Source of the DNA: Epiperipatus broadwayi
Lineage: Eukaryota > Onychophora > Udeonychophora > Euonychophora > Peripatidae
Assembly (NCBI GenBank): GCA_028023455.1
Contig: JAQFVV010000141.1
Coordinates: forward strand, 2,056,056 to 2,120,055
Direction: 5' to 3'
DNA: 64,000 nucleotides
Part shown: piece after piece, positions 23,340 through 34,730 of the stretch
How the letters are laid out: each line of letters opens with the position of its first letter
How positions within the stretch are numbered: position 1 is the first letter of the stretch
The notes under the pieces: generated by a model
Database searches by the model: none
Told to the model about the DNA's origin: nothing
Seen by the model: only the letters and a program-made list of their open reading frames with translations
Program-made: the position numbers and the translations under genes

Positions 23340-23465
23340 TTCATTAGGTGTTTGATCTGGAACTCAGTGAGTGGGTTCGAATTCAGGCTAGTCTCTGACC
23401 TAAATCTCAGGCTTGACTGGGTTTGAAGTACATTTTGTGAGTTCCAGCTCATATTAGATGGATAA
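23340..23465 (+). repeat. Possible tRNA-derived SINE fragment
   Basis: gtgggttcgaattcaggct at about 23371 resembles a tRNA T-loop/B-box (GGTTCGAATTC). The upstream ttgatctggaactcagtga is only weakly A-box-like. A second weak B-box-like gttcaaaccca occurs at about 22238. There is not enough to call a tRNA gene; a decayed SINE is one reading. Confidence 0.25.
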
Positions 23466-23499
23466 ACATGTTTTGACAAGTACAATATGATACTAAAAT

Positions 23500-24930
23500 A
23501 TATTTAAAAAATATTTTTTTTTGGTCAAAATTCAGATTCATTTATTATCTTAAATTCTATTGGGATATTATATATGTGTGAAAGATGTATTATGCTATAT
23601 TTCAATCTGCAATTTTCTTTAAAGAACTTTATGTTTTGTCAATGACTTCTGTTAAATTATTTGTTTAATCTGCTGTTATTCACATGGGGATTACCATTGA
23701 TAAAAGTACTAAGTTAAGAAATTTAACAATAGAAAGGTAAATTTTATAATTTTACTTAAAGAAGAGTTGTAAACAAGGCAGGATATCGATCAACTCATCA
23801 TTGTGTAAATGGTGCTGAACTGAACTTTAAACAAAATGTTGATAATATTTCAACAAATATATTTTTAAAACACTCTATTTTAATATTCTTAATGACTTAA
23901 ATTTTTTTAAAAATAAAATCTTGTAACCTCTTTATCAATAAATATAATTTTTTTTTTCTGTAAATGGAATCAATGATTATTTTAAACTTGCTATAATTAT
24001 ATTTAATTACTTATTATGTATTACTCTGTATTTAAATGTTGTGAGTTATTATTTGCAAATAATATTTTTTTTAAATATTAAATGTAGTATATTTTTGAAA
24101 AGTTATTCAGTGACTGCCATTTTTCATTATAATTCTTCATGCAGGAGGGGGGAAAGGTTTATCTCTTAGTAATACACCAAGTTCTGTATTTGCTTTATTA
24201 TTATTTTTGATCAAATTCTTTATGATGCATAGCATTTTTTTTTTTAATTTGTATTTTAAAAATATTTGTTTGATTTAATTTGTCCATTTCAGTTATTTTT
24301 GGATAGAAATTCTTCATTTGGGGTAGGTCTTATGTTTGAGTTATTTTTAATGATATTGCATAATTTCAAAGCAGATAATTGTTAATTTGAGAAATAGATT
24401 CTCTCATGTAATATTCTTTTTAGTTTATATAAACATTGCTTTTAAATCTGATCGTATGCAAATATTGAAATCTAAATAATTTGATAAAATTATGTTTTTT
24501 GTATTTCCTGTGAAAAGTTACTCAGTGGCTGCCATTTTTTTGTTATATTTTTTATTAGGAATGGGGGAAAGGGTTTATCTCTTAGTAATAGCACAAATTG
24601 GGTATTTGCATTTTAAATACATTTAATTGAATTCTTGATGTATAGTGTTTTTCAGGTTTTATTTTAATTGTATTTTAGAAGTATTTGTTTGATTTAATTT
24701 GTCCATTTCAGTTATTTTTGGATAAAAGTTCTTTAGTGGGGGAAAAGGATAGGTTGTACGTTTGAGTTATTTTTGATGATAGGCCATAATTTCAGAGCAG
24801 AGAATTATTCATTTGAGAAATAGATTCTCTCATGTAATATTTTTTTTAGTTTATATACATGTTGCTTTTAAATCTGATCATTTGTAAATATTGAATTCTA
24901 AATGATTTGGTAAAATTCTGCTTTTGTATT
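23500..24930 (-). repeat. Repeat family C, minus-strand copy
   Basis: Reverse complement of 12270-13560. Matching landmarks are aaggcaggatatcgatcaac (23780), gtgactgccatttttcatta (24110), ggtttatctcttagtaatac (24160) and cagttatttttggataga (24290). The block from the gccattttt region to the ttggataaaag region occurs twice, with a period of about 415 bp (24097 and 24508). So the internal tandem unit existed before the two copies separated. Non-coding. Confidence 0.7.
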
Positions 24931-25230
24931 TCCCGTGCTCCTCCATTGTGATTGTTTTCTGTTTATTTTTTTTTTAATTTTATGCATTTTTTAAATTTTT
25001 TTTTTATAATTTTTATTTTTTCTGGATTCATTGCAATTTATATAGCCTCAAGCTGTTTTCTTATTTTTCAATTTCAGTGAAGAATTTGATGAAATTAGCT
25101 AAATTGAGGGGGTGTGTTCTCTCTGATTTGCATATTTTCACTGATTTGTTTTTTTCTGTAAAATTTGAATGTTATAGCATTTTCTTTGTTTTTTTTTATT
25201 TTTTGTAATTTGTATTTTTGATGTATTTAG
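24931..25230. other. T-rich low-complexity sequence
   Basis: T-rich runs and no supported open frame. A 61-aa minus-strand frame at 25138-25323 runs into the tandem repeat and is not a gene. Confidence 0.4.
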
Positions 25231-26066
25231 AACGCCATCTGTGGACATAAATACAAGCATTAGCAAGTTTTTTAACTTGCATTTTTGTTTATCATAAATG
25301 TACCTTTGAGGTCTTTCTTGCAATGATATAGATTGCAGAGGCTTCTACTATGTGGTGATGCTGAACTGAGATCAGACCCATATAGCTATCTGGTTTGCTA
25401 TGCTGAGTTTGAAGACATTACGTGTCTAAAAAATTCACGCTTGCAAGCTGAATAGAAATTGTTTCATAAACGCTCAGAGTTTGTGTTTAGATCTAGTTTC
25501 TTTATTCCTGTCTTTCACTGATGATAGCAAATAGCTTGAAATCATGATCTGAAAGTGGAATTATAGTTAGAGATAGTGAATACTACTCTGACGTTTATGT
25601 AAACAAAACATACGCTTGAACGGTGTTTTTGGTAGAACGCCATCTGTGGACATAAATACAAGCGTTAGCAAGATTTTTAACTTGCATTTTTGTTTATCAT
25701 AAATCTACCTTTGAGGTCTTTCTTGCAATGATATAGATTGCAGAGGCTTCTACTATGTGGTGATGCTGAACTGAGATCAGACACATATAGCTATCTGGTT
25801 TGCTATGCTGAGTTTGAAGACACTACGTGTCTAAAAAATTCACGCTTGCAAGCTGAATAGAAATTGTTTCATAAACGCTCAGAGTTTGTGTTTAGATCTA
25901 GTTTCTTTATTCCTGTCTTTTACTCATGATAGCAAATAGCTTGAAATCATGATCTGAAAGTGGATTTATAGTTAGAGATAGTGAATACTACTCTGACGTT
26001 TATGTAAACAAAACATATGCTTGATCGGTGTTTTTGGTAGAACACCATATGTGGATATATATATAT
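25231..26066 (+). repeat. 405-bp tandem repeat (two units plus the start of a third)
   Basis: Units start at 25231, 25636 and 26041 with aacgccatctgtggac (aacaccatatgtggat in the third), a period of exactly 405 bp. The first two units differ at only a handful of positions. The third unit stops after about 26 bp, where it passes into atatatat and then the Gypsy LTR at 26067. Contents include tcttgcaatgatatagattg and gatcagacccatatagctat. This looks like a satellite or segmental tandem duplication cut by the LTR element. Confidence 0.85.
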
Positions 26067-29000
26067 TGTAACAATATTTATCAATTAATATAAATATGTA
26101 TTTGTAATTATTAAATTATAACAAAAGATATGTATTTGTAACTATAATTTGTAACTATATCAATTCATCATAGCATAGACAAAGAAAATATCAGCATTAA
26201 AGATTTTGGTATTTATTTATATATTGGGGCAGTCATCTGAACAATAAAACATACTGGCCATTGTCATCTAATAAAAATAATATTAAATATAGCAACTAAA
26301 TAAAAGTACCCACTGTGAGATTCCTGGAGTGCCTTATGCTTATCTCCAATACTAGGTACTTCTAACAAAGAATCCTTCCTATCCTTCTTTCCAAATATAT
26401 AAGACCATTCATGGTCATATGCACACACGGGTGCTATTCATGACAACTTATAAAAAATATATTTTATAAAACTAATATTATTAAGTTGGAAAGGGATGAT
26501 ATCACTCTTTATTCAGTTTAGCTAAGTACATGTGTTTTACCTTGAGCGCCACTAGATTGTTTTCAATCTAGATAAGTATCTATTTATAGTGTACTTGAGT
26601 TCAAACTCATTCAGTACATATTTATTACACATTACTTGGATGACTATTGAACAAAAATGACATTCTTACATTTTATCTATATTGATAAAATTACAAGATC
26701 CCAATATTACCAAAGTTTATACTATAGATCAAAGATTCTTATAGACATTGCTAGCTCATTAGCGTATATTGATGAACAGACATGTATAATCCTATTAATG
26801 GCTTCCAAACAAGCATGTGAAGACCATTGTTGATATTGATGGCCATTTAACTAAATTATTTATCACAATAAAGATAATAATGATGATGATGATAATAATA
26901 TCATAATAATGATAATAATAGTGATATCACAATAATGATTATAATAGTGATGATGATACCAGCCATGGCTTATCAATAAACTCACAACAATAAATTCATC
27001 TTTATAAACTTATAGGCATCTATTAAAATTATCATATTTCATACTGGGATTTAATAATACTAATGGTGATGATTGATCACCATGAATCTCTTTGCATAAA
27101 ATTCAATTTTATATAAACCCCTATTTACTAAAATATATTCATTACGCTAAACATTAAATTTAATGATTATAATTTATTAATGATGATTGATGGCGATCAT
27201 AACTTTTATATAGTATTATTTGAAACATTTTTTTAACTAATAACATGATATCCATCTTTGATGAGGATGATCATAATTCATGGACACAACACAATTTTAG
27301 CTTTCTATGTTGAACTATAATTATCAAAATTTGGTTATTCTCAAGCATAATCCTTAAATACCTAAATATCAACATTCTAGTTTACCTATTATTTTGCGGA
27401 CACTTAATATTTGCAAGTGATTGCTCAATATATACGAATAGTAATACTTAATAACTGCGAGCAATGATGATGAATTAAAATGATAGAATTAAGACAAAAA
27501 AAAAACAACAACACAATATTCTTAATAACAACTTGGAAACCAATTAAGATATATAATTATATTTTATTAACACTACTACTCTTTCTTCCCTTCTTTAAAG
27601 TCAAATCGACAATTAAATAAATGTCTTATTAATATAAAAATTTATATAAAAATTAATAAAAAAAATTTATATAGGTATAAGCAAATAAACTTAATATATA
27701 GGTTTGTCACCTTTCTTGATATCTCAAAATAAGCTGACTTAAATCAATATTAAAAAAAAATACATATTCAATATATGCTTATTTAAGAATTTTCTTACTC
27801 ATCATATCATAAAATAAATTTCAGGTGAAACTTGTATGTGTTATTTCATTTCCATTCAAATGTAATGCCCTACTTTTTAATTTACCATTTTAAACTAATC
27901 ATATATAACCTATTCTTTAATGTGTTTGGATAAGCAGTTACACATTCACGCATTCGGTAATGTTAACATATATGTTTAAAATGTATACCCAAAAATCACA
28001 TATATAAAATATCTTTTTCTTTTGCAACCTTATAGCGAAAGAAAATAAAATACATATATTAACTTTTAATATGCAACAAGATAAAATAAAAATAAAAAAC
28101 ATTATAAATGCATATATCTATAGGTTGCTCATTATCATTAACAACTGAAGAACAATTAAAAAAAAACATTTCAACATTACAATATATAATAAAAAAAATA
28201 ATGAAAAATTTAAGTTTAAAGATTTAAACTATGTTTGTGCTATGTTGTGAGATATTGCAAATAACTATAGATAAACAAGTCTTTAATGTTTCTGTATCAA
28301 AAAAGAAAATTGCTTTGACCAGTAAATTAAGGTTTACTTTTAATAAGTAAAAGAATAAAATCGGTTAAAGAAAGTTCATATTTACCCGTCTACTTTTTAC
28401 TTCTTATTAATGTCCTGAATTTGAATTTTAAGACTGCTTTTTTTTGCTCACCAACAACAACAACAACAAAAAAAAAGAAAGTTATTGCAGATACTTTTAA
28501 GATAATGCTGAATCAATTGACTTTGCTTGTTTTTTTTAATTCCATTATTATTCACTGTTGATTGGCTTCCTTCTACCATTTAAAAAAATTATTATAAGTA
28601 CTTTGAATAAGTAGGTACCAGTGGATTTGCTTGTCTCTCTCCTTTAAAAAAAATTGCTGTCGACACTTTAGATGATTGAGGTAAATCAACAAAAATTTGA
28701 TTTATGGCTTCAAACTTGGTTCTACATGGATGTTATAAATTTTCTTTTTCTTCTATTTCCTCTTCTCCATTCATTGGAAGGTAATGAGCTTTTAATAAGC
28801 CAGGAACTAGAAATAAAGCATTCCATATAGCTTGTGTGGTTGGCTTCAAAATCTGTCATTTTGTTGGTTATTACTGGATACATGACTTCATAGACAGATC
28901 AGTGATTTTGACTCATTCTGTATTAACCAGGAAGCAGAAAAAATGGTTTAGCAATGCAGAGGCATTGTATTTTGCATAACCAAATATGTTAATATCATTT

Positions 29001-29859
29001 TTATAATTATTATTAACTTATAATAATTTCAATCTTGTTCCATTTCTCTCCTCTTCTTTAATATTGCTGGTAATTGCTTTATGTAAACACACATTCCATT
29101 TGCTCTTTTTTTCAACTTTCAAAGAGTGAGAGAAAAAAAAATTAAAGTGTTCACTCTCTTTTACAAAAAAAAAATATGAGCTTACATTTCTGCTTAAGAA
29201 TTATAACAAGGAAGGACCGACTGAGTTGAGTCTCAAAATAATAATAATAATTTGAGTGACTCTCACTCTAAAAAAATTTAAGACTAACTGATCATCTCTT
29301 AAAAAAAATTTATAACTGACTGATCATCTCTCTAAAAATTTTCTAAGACTGACTGATTAAAAAAATTGTTTTAATCATTTATATCGCGAATTTCAACCAA
29401 AGGAAAAAAAAACATCTGGAAATCTTTACCTTAAAAAAAAAATCAAAGCTTCACAAGTTTGACTTAAAATTGATGCTATCGTTATCTACATCAAAGCACC
29501 TCTTTTGTAAAAATAATCTTAAGATACAGATAACAACAAAGCTGGCCATCTATAGCCATCAGAAATAAGTGTAAAAGCCTCTTTGTGTTTGTACAGATCT
29601 ATTCATTATTTCACACGTGTACAATTTTTATCTCCTAATCTAACAATTTTATTTTACACCTTTCTGATTTACTCTCTTTTAACAAAATGAAAATTAAATA
29701 AATTTAACACATATTATTTAATAAAAAAATATTATATAATAAATCACAAAAAGAACTGCTTATTCATAATAATAAATCTATACATATAAATCTCTGTATG
29801 TATAAAAGAATAAAAAAAAATTTTTTTTTAAATAATTGAATACTATATATATATCTACA
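26067..29859 (-). repeat. 3' LTR, about 3.8 kb
   Basis: On the minus strand it starts TGTAGATAT right after the polypurine tract and ends ATTGTTACA, giving TGTA...TACA termini. The first 3.04 kb of the plus-strand sequence is collinear with 36748-39787, with roughly 1% substitutions by eye plus small indels in GAT/AAT and A runs. The inner-end coordinate (29859) is inferred from the PPT and the TG terminus, because the other copy is lost in the gap. No conserved ORF. A low-complexity (GAT/AAT)n block lies at 26873-26960. Confidence 0.8.
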
Positions 29860-29873
29860 TTTGCCTCACCCCC
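29860..29873 (-). promoter_or_regulatory. Polypurine tract of the Gypsy element
   Basis: The minus strand reads GGGGGTGAGGCAAA directly before TGTAGATAT, the inferred start of the 3' LTR, and lies about 40 bp downstream of the end of the integrase frame. Confidence 0.6.
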
Positions 29874-29911
29874 AAACAAAAAAAAATTTTGAATATTAAA
29901 AAAAAAATTGC

Positions 29912-30103
29912 TTAGGTCATGAGTGCCATTGGTTTTAGGCTACGTACATTATATGTGCCTTTTACTCCTTCTGACGATTCTAGTACAAATGCATTTTCCC
30001 CTTTTCTTTCCTTGAGCATGAATGGCCCTTCATATATATTATAAAACTTTTTTGAATGTATGCTTCTGCGGGTCGCTAACATGAGGAGTTTTAACAAGGA
30101 CAT
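29912..30103 (-). CDS. Integrase C-terminal (GPY/F) end, in a shifted frame
   Basis: The 63-aa frame has KKFYNIYEGPFMLKERKGEN and then a GTYNVRSLKP-type end. The GPF motif marks the chromatin/DNA-binding C-terminal module (GPY/F) of Gypsy integrases. It continues from the large pol frame (30039-32120), but the junction has an indel at an A6 run (minus strand, near 30045-30055), so the two parts are out of frame. The true protein end is the stop at 29912. The start shown is only the first Met of the open frame. Confidence 0.75.
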   Translation of the reverse strand: MSLLKLLMLATRRSIHSKKFYNIYEGPFMLKERKGENAFVLESSEGVKGTYNVRSLKPMALMT

Positions 30104-32120
30104 GATCGCCTACTTTGAACTGAGTGGGTTTCTTTGGACCCTTAGCAATCCGTTTCTTAGCCATTCCCTGCAGGTTATTTCTTGCTCTTTCCACTAGGGT
30201 CTCTCTACTGATTTCTTCCTCCTTTATGCTGGGCAGTGGAGTCTTTATAAGGTTTGGTTCTCTCTTTCCATAATGTAGGTGAGTTGGGGCAAATTTTGTG
30301 GATTCATTTTGGGTGATATTAATATACCCAACCACTTTGCCTAATTGTTTAACCCAACTGTTATGATGGCCCTCCAAGTAAACCCTTAGCAATCTCCCTA
30401 ACTCCCTCATGACTCTTTCACAGGGGTTAGATTGGGGGATACGAATGGAACTTAGGACATGTTTAATCCCTTGGTGCTGTAACCATCGGTTCCACTCCTT
30501 GGAGAGAAAAGAGGTGGCATGGTCTGTTAGAATAGTTCTTGGTTTTCCCACTAAGGTAAATTGTGAAATTTCTAAATTTTTAATTGCCCCTCGTGCATTG
30601 GCTTTGTAGACAGGATATGCAGCAACAAATTTCGAGAAGACGTCATAAGTAACCAAGATATACTTAAATCTCCTATACGGTGGCAATCGCCCATAAAAAT
30701 CTATAGCCAATAGATCATTTGGCTCATTAGGAATAATGGGTTGCAAGATCCCCGCATATGAGCGACTAGTATACTTGGATTTTAAACAAATTTCACAATA
30801 CTTAAGACGTTGTAGTATTGAGGCATACATATTGGGCCAGTAGAATAGTCTCTTAATAACATATTCCACTTTTCTAGGTCCATAATGCCCATACAAGCAG
30901 TGAACATAATAGATTAATTTTCCCCTAATACTTGTGGGGATGTATATTCTCCATGAAGTCTCCTGATGTTCAACTGTTTGGTAATGCAATAAATCCTGTT
31001 TTATACAATATCTAATGATGTATTTATTTGTTATCATTTTATTAACTGCATCCCCTTTAATTTTTTTAGACAAATAGGCCATTATTGGCTGTAATTTAGG
31101 ATCTTGGCTTTGTAACTGGGGTAATTGACTCAATTCTTTTTCCACAGAATCATCAACAACAAGGGTTATGGCTGCTATATATGCCTGGTCTAGATTTACA
31201 TGTTGTGGTTGGATTCTCACAGGATTTCTACTGAGAATATCTGCAACCACATTTTCTTTGCCTTTACAATATTGAATTTGGTAGTTGAATTGTTGCAGGA
31301 ATAGGCTCCATTGGATCAGCCTTTCATTGTTTAAATAGCTCCTATTCAGGAACTCTAGGCTCCTGTGATCCGTTATTACGACTATGTGGGATCCCACCAG
31401 GTACTGCTTAAGTTTCTGAAAGGCCCAAACCACTGCTAATGCTTCTTTTTCAGTTGTAGTATAATGTAATTCAGGCCCTCTCAGGAGACGACTAAGAAAG
31501 CAAAGTACCTGTGGTCTGTGATCTTGATCTAATTGGAATAAGATCACCCCCAGCCCATATCCACTGCTATCAGTTTGTATATAAAAGGTAGCTTCAAAGT
31601 TAGGATATCCTAATATGATTTGTTCAAGGAATTTAGTTTTAATGAGGTTCATTTCTGTGGAATGTTGCTCTGTCCATTTCCATCTAATGTCCTTTCTTAG
31701 TAATTGGGATAGATAAATGGTGTCATAAGCAAAATTTTTATAAAAGCGATGGTAAAAATTGCAGACACCAAAGAAGGATCTTAGCTGCTTTGTATTTTCT
31801 GGCTGTGGAAAGTTCCAGATTGCACTTATTTTATCAGGGTTTGGTTTTATTCCATCCACTCCCACCAGATGACCTAGAAATGGTATTTCTTGTACAGCAA
31901 TAGTACTTTTGGTGAGATTAATTTTTATATTTTTCTCCTTACATTCAGTTAAAAAGGTATTTAGATGTTGGAGATGTTCTGCTGCATTGCTTAAGGCAAT
32001 GACTATATCATCAACATATGTTGTGATGACATTTTTAACTTCCTCTGATAGTACTCTATCTAGGCATCGGATCAAGCCTGCACTACTATTTATTAGACCA
32101 AAGGGCATCCTTTCAAACAC
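30039..32120 (-). CDS. pol: Pol: RT (C-terminal part), RNase H and integrase
   Basis: This 693-aa frame begins inside the RT palm. MPFGLINSSAG (about residues 5-15) and the catalytic YVDD (35-38) are followed by the GHLVGVDGIKPNPDK connection (about 84-98). RNase H follows with the acidic residues in YIQTDSSGYGLG, TEKEALAVVWAF and ITDHRSLEFL. Integrase shows the HH-CC zinc module (VHCLYGHYG ... CEICLKSK) and a DDE triad in LLAIDFYG, ILTDHATSF and NPCERVMREL, so all key catalytic residues are present. The N-terminal RT is in the preceding frame and the GPY/F end in the following one. Each junction is a single indel at or beside a homopolymer, so the protein cannot be made intact from this copy as assembled. 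Confidence 0.92.
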   Translation of the reverse strand: MFERMPFGLINSSAGLIRCLDRVLSEEVKNVITTYVDDIVIALSNAAEHLQHLNTFLTECKEKNIKINLTKSTIAVQEIPFLGHLVGVDGIKPNPDKISAIWNFPQPENTKQLRSFFGVCNFYHRFYKNFAYDTIYLSQLLRKDIRWKWTEQHSTEMNLIKTKFLEQIILGYPNFEATFYIQTDSSGYGLGVILFQLDQDHRPQVLCFLSRLLRGPELHYTTTEKEALAVVWAFQKLKQYLVGSHIVVITDHRSLEFLNRSYLNNERLIQWSLFLQQFNYQIQYCKGKENVVADILSRNPVRIQPQHVNLDQAYIAAITLVVDDSVEKELSQLPQLQSQDPKLQPIMAYLSKKIKGDAVNKMITNKYIIRYCIKQDLLHYQTVEHQETSWRIYIPTSIRGKLIYYVHCLYGHYGPRKVEYVIKRLFYWPNMYASILQRLKYCEICLKSKYTSRSYAGILQPIIPNEPNDLLAIDFYGRLPPYRRFKYILVTYDVFSKFVAAYPVYKANARGAIKNLEISQFTLVGKPRTILTDHATSFLSKEWNRWLQHQGIKHVLSSIRIPQSNPCERVMRELGRLLRVYLEGHHNSWVKQLGKVVGYINITQNESTKFAPTHLHYGKREPNLIKTPLPSIKEEEISRETLVERARNNLQGMAKKRIAKGPKKPTQFKVGDHVLVKTPHVSDPQKHTFKKVL

Positions 32121-32197
32121 ATATGAATGACCCTCATGTCTAAATGCAGTATAATTTTGATCCTCTGGGTGCAGATAGATTTGCCAATAACTGGCAG

Positions 32198-33211
32198 TCA
32201 GATCAAAGGTACTGAAAAAGTTTTACCTCTGAATCGGATTAGCAACTCTTGTATAGTGGGTGGGACGTCCCTTTCTGGGATGGTTAATCGGTTTAAAAAC
32301 CTTGCATCTAAGCATACTCTGACAGTGCTATCCTTCTTTCGGACAATAACCAAAGGGTTGTTATATGCAGATGGACATTTTTTTATGACATGGCATTCCA
32401 CCATTTTTCTAACTTGGTCATTGAGTTCAGCCCTGTATTGGTAGGGGATGGGGTATATTTTACATTGATACGGTTCTGAATTCATTAATCGGATCCGATG
32501 CACATACCCCTTAATAATGCCAGGTTTTCTGGAAAACACTTCCATGAACTTACAAAGAAGGTGAAACATTTTCCCTCCCAAATCAGCGTCTATACTCTCA
32601 ATTCCTTTTAATTTATGTCTCACATCCTGCTGAGTGGAAGCCTCCTGGATTGTAGCAATGCTTGCTTGATAAAACGGTATTACTCCTTCCAGGACTTCAT
32701 CTCCACTCTGACATCTTATGTGCTTGTTATAAAAATCGATCACACTCCCATGCCTATTTAAAAAATTGGATCGTAATATAACTTCATATATAAGGCCTTG
32801 CATGATCAAGAAGGCATGTTCATATGAGTGAGATCCTATTTGTAGGGTAAGCCATACTTGCTGGGTAAATAGCTTGGCCTTTTTGCCATTAGCTAATATA
32901 ATAGCAGTTTGCTTCATAGGAAATTTGGGAATTTCCTCATCCTCCCTTAGCATTTTATGATACAGTGCCTCAGAGATTATGGACACCTGGCTCCCTGTGT
33001 CCACTAATGCCTTGGTTTCTATTCCTAAAATGACCAGTTTGATCTCTGGACAGCCACCTAAAGTATAACATGCTGGCAAAGGTTCACTGTCCAGATCATC
33101 ACCTGTGTCCCAACCTAAATTCATTGTTAAAATATTGTCCTTGTTCCCCAAGTTAGCAATGGGCTCCCGCAGCAGGGAACATTCCGTCGAGGCCCTTTTT
33201 AGTTTGTTGGG
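32198..33211 (-). CDS. pol: Pol: aspartic protease and N-terminal RT
   Basis: The frame is open from 33211. The protease active site is ALVDTGSQVSII (Asp about residue 51 counted from codon 33151), with a flap-like region and a hydrophobic GLIYEVILRSNFL in place of the usual GxDxL/ILG-type motif. RT fingers start with SAYNNPLVIVRKKDS and RVCLDARFLN, after which the frame ends at a stop just after GKTF because of an indel beside a T5 run near 32215-32222. The next part of RT continues in the 32120 frame. Relative to gag, this frame is shifted by -1 and overlaps the gag stop by about a dozen bases (33199-33211), as in elements using -1 frameshifting. No fully canonical slippery heptamer is visible; AACAAAC is the nearest. 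Confidence 0.88.
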   Translation of the reverse strand, partial: PNKLKRASTECSLLREPIANLGNKDNILTMNLGWDTGDDLDSEPLPACYTLGGCPEIKLVILGIETKALVDTGSQVSIISEALYHKMLREDEEIPKFPMKQTAIILANGKKAKLFTQQVWLTLQIGSHSYEHAFLIMQGLIYEVILRSNFLNRHGSVIDFYNKHIRCQSGDEVLEGVIPFYQASIATIQEASTQQDVRHKLKGIESIDADLGGKMFHLLCKFMEVFSRKPGIIKGYVHRIRLMNSEPYQCKIYPIPYQYRAELNDQVRKMVECHVIKKCPSAYNNPLVIVRKKDSTVRVCLDARFLNRLTIPERDVPPTIQELLIRFRGKTFSVPLI

Positions 33212-33951
33212 TTAGCCTTAGTCATTATCTTTATAGACTTTTGCTGCACCTTATGTGGAGCATTATTACCAATTACTGAGCAACTGGCTACTGGACTTCT
33301 ATTTCTATTAATCATGGGTCTACTTTGCATTTGCTGATGGGAATTATTCCCAGGCCTACCTATGGGTGGTTTACTAGGTTTTGTTGGAAAGTGTCTGCCT
33401 AGCTGATTGTTTCCAACTCTCACACTGGAGACTTTATAATTATAGTTCTCCTTCCTCCTAGGATAACCTTCGGCCATATTTTCTGTGGCTCCTAGGGCAT
33501 CTAACATATCTGCCACTCTCTCTAGGGAGTATACATCAGCAGCTATTAGGGCCTGCTCTACCTGTTTTGGGAAGTTCCTTCGGGTTATCCTAATGATTTG
33601 GGGCTCAGATAAGGGACATGCTGTAAGCATTTTTAAAGTAGCAGCCTGACTATGGAAGAACTGTCTATAAGTTCCTTCTCTCGGGGTATATTTTTGCTGG
33701 CTAATTTTGTACTTTAGACTATCCTGTTTCTCTTTACTCCAGAATGTCTGAAGTAGTATACTCTTAAAGTCCCCATATGTTTCAGGACTATAAAAGAGTG
33801 CACGCCACCAACTTTTTGCTGAGGCATGAAGGTGGTTCCTCGCAACTGCTAATTTTTCTCGGTCATTTAGTCGACTCAAAGAAAACAGTTCATCGAGACC
33901 ATTCAAATATTCTATGGGATTTTCTCCATATTCACCCCTATAAACTTTCAC
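33199..33951 (-). CDS. gag: Gag core (capsid-like) region
   Basis: This 250-aa stretch has the Gypsy gag/UBN2-like pattern: EYLNGLDELFSLSRLNDREK, ARNHLHASAKSWWRAL, then KSILLQTFW, YRQFFHSQAATLK and a ADVYSLERVADMLDAL helix. The last 90 residues are basic and rich in Asn, Arg, Pro and Ser (nucleic-acid-binding type), but no CCHC zinc knuckle is present. The start shown is an artefact: the same frame continues upstream through an in-frame TAA at 34009-34011 into the 34362 frame. The natural gag is therefore longer, with an N-terminal coiled coil. Confidence 0.8.
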   Translation of the reverse strand: MKVYRGEYGENPIEYLNGLDELFSLSRLNDREKLAVARNHLHASAKSWWRALFYSPETYGDFKSILLQTFWSKEKQDSLKYKISQQKYTPREGTYRQFFHSQAATLKMLTACPLSEPQIIRITRRNFPKQVEQALIAADVYSLERVADMLDALGATENMAEGYPRRKENYNYKVSSVRVGNNQLGRHFPTKPSKPPIGRPGNNSHQQMQSRPMINRNRSPVASCSVIGNNAPHKVQQKSIKIMTKANPTN

Positions 33952-34008
33952 TTGTATATATTTAGCTATGTTGCTACTTCTTCCCTCATTTATAAAACTA
34001 TCTTCCTC

Positions 34009-34362
34009 TTACTCTCTCCTTCTGGGACCCTTTTCTATTATCTGCCCACTTTCTATTTCTATAGGATTATTCTCGTACATCTCGGGCCCTAATCTTTGTG
34101 GTATTCTATTTGACCCACTACTTGAGGTTGCCTTAACTTGCATTTCTTTTATTTCTGTGAGTTTGTCTTCCATCATTATCAATAATTGATGGTTTAGGTT
34201 TTTTTCCTGGCAACGCAGGTATTCTTTGACTTCCTCCACTACCATTCTCTGCTGATTTTCCAGCTTTTCATTAAAGTCAACTTGATCCTTCTGGCTATTG
34301 ACTTCTAATTCTATTACACTTTGTTTTAAGCTTTCTATTTCTTCTCTTGTGGTCCCTGTCAA
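34009..34362 (-). CDS. gag: Gag middle segment, coiled coil, ended by an in-frame stop
   Basis: 117 aa, in the same frame as 33199-33951 and separated from it only by TAA at 34009-34011 and about 19 codons. It has coiled-coil character (EEIESLKQSVIELEVNSQKD, QQRMVVEEVKEYLRCQEKN), then SSSGSNRIPQRLGPEMYENN. The intervening codons are open, so the stop looks like a point nonsense mutation rather than a natural end. Confidence 0.7.
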   Translation of the reverse strand: MTGTTREEIESLKQSVIELEVNSQKDQVDFNEKLENQQRMVVEEVKEYLRCQEKNLNHQLLIMMEDKLTEIKEMQVKATSSSGSNRIPQRLGPEMYENNPIEIESGQIIEKGPRRRE

Positions 34363-34594
34363 TTGCTCCCCTATACTCTACCTCTTTCTGTACTTTCTTT
34401 AGCTCATGATCTGATTTACCTTGCTTTTTTCCCAGATCTTTATATTCTACTTTTAACTGTTTCTGTACAGCAGCTACCTCTAATTTTAAAGTATTAATCT
34501 CACTGCTTACACTTTCTTTGAAATTATTCTGAGCTATTTTAAGGCTTTCATTTTTATTGATCATTTTCTGATATCCTTCTTGTACAGCTACCAA
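34295..34594 (-). CDS. gag: Gag coiled-coil segment in a shifted frame
   Basis: 99 aa, coiled coil to about residue 72 (KIAQNNFKESVSSEINTLKL, VQKQLKVEYKDLGKKQGKSD). The last 27 residues are basic and out of register with the next gag frame, implying an indel near 34375, around a G4 run. Part of the same gag. Confidence 0.65.
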   Translation of the reverse strand: MVAVQEGYQKMINKNESLKIAQNNFKESVSSEINTLKLEVAAVQKQLKVEYKDLGKKQGKSDHELKKVQKEVEYRGAIDRDHKRRNRKLKTKCNRIRSQ

Positions 34595-34730
34595 CTCTTC
34601 CTTTACAACACTAAAACTTTTCTCCCAACTTTCTTGACTTGTTGTAAATTTATTGGCAAGTTCCTTATATCTTATGTCACATCTGTCATCAAACTCTTGC
34701 CATTTGTTTTTTAATTCTATTTCAATATTC

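Noticed and set aside
23371-23395. tRNA gene suggested by a B-box-like ggttcgaattc
   Set aside because: No cloverleaf, no good A box and no acceptor stem; at best a decayed SINE.
26873-26960. (GAT/AAT)n block in the Gypsy LTR as a CRISPR-like or regulatory array
   Set aside because: Simple trinucleotide slippage with a copy-number difference between LTRs; no spacers.
30409-30609. Plus-strand ORFs over Gypsy pol and gag (30409, 31909, 32127, 33777, 33968, 35034)
   Set aside because: Antisense to well-supported pol/gag frames with no protein features.
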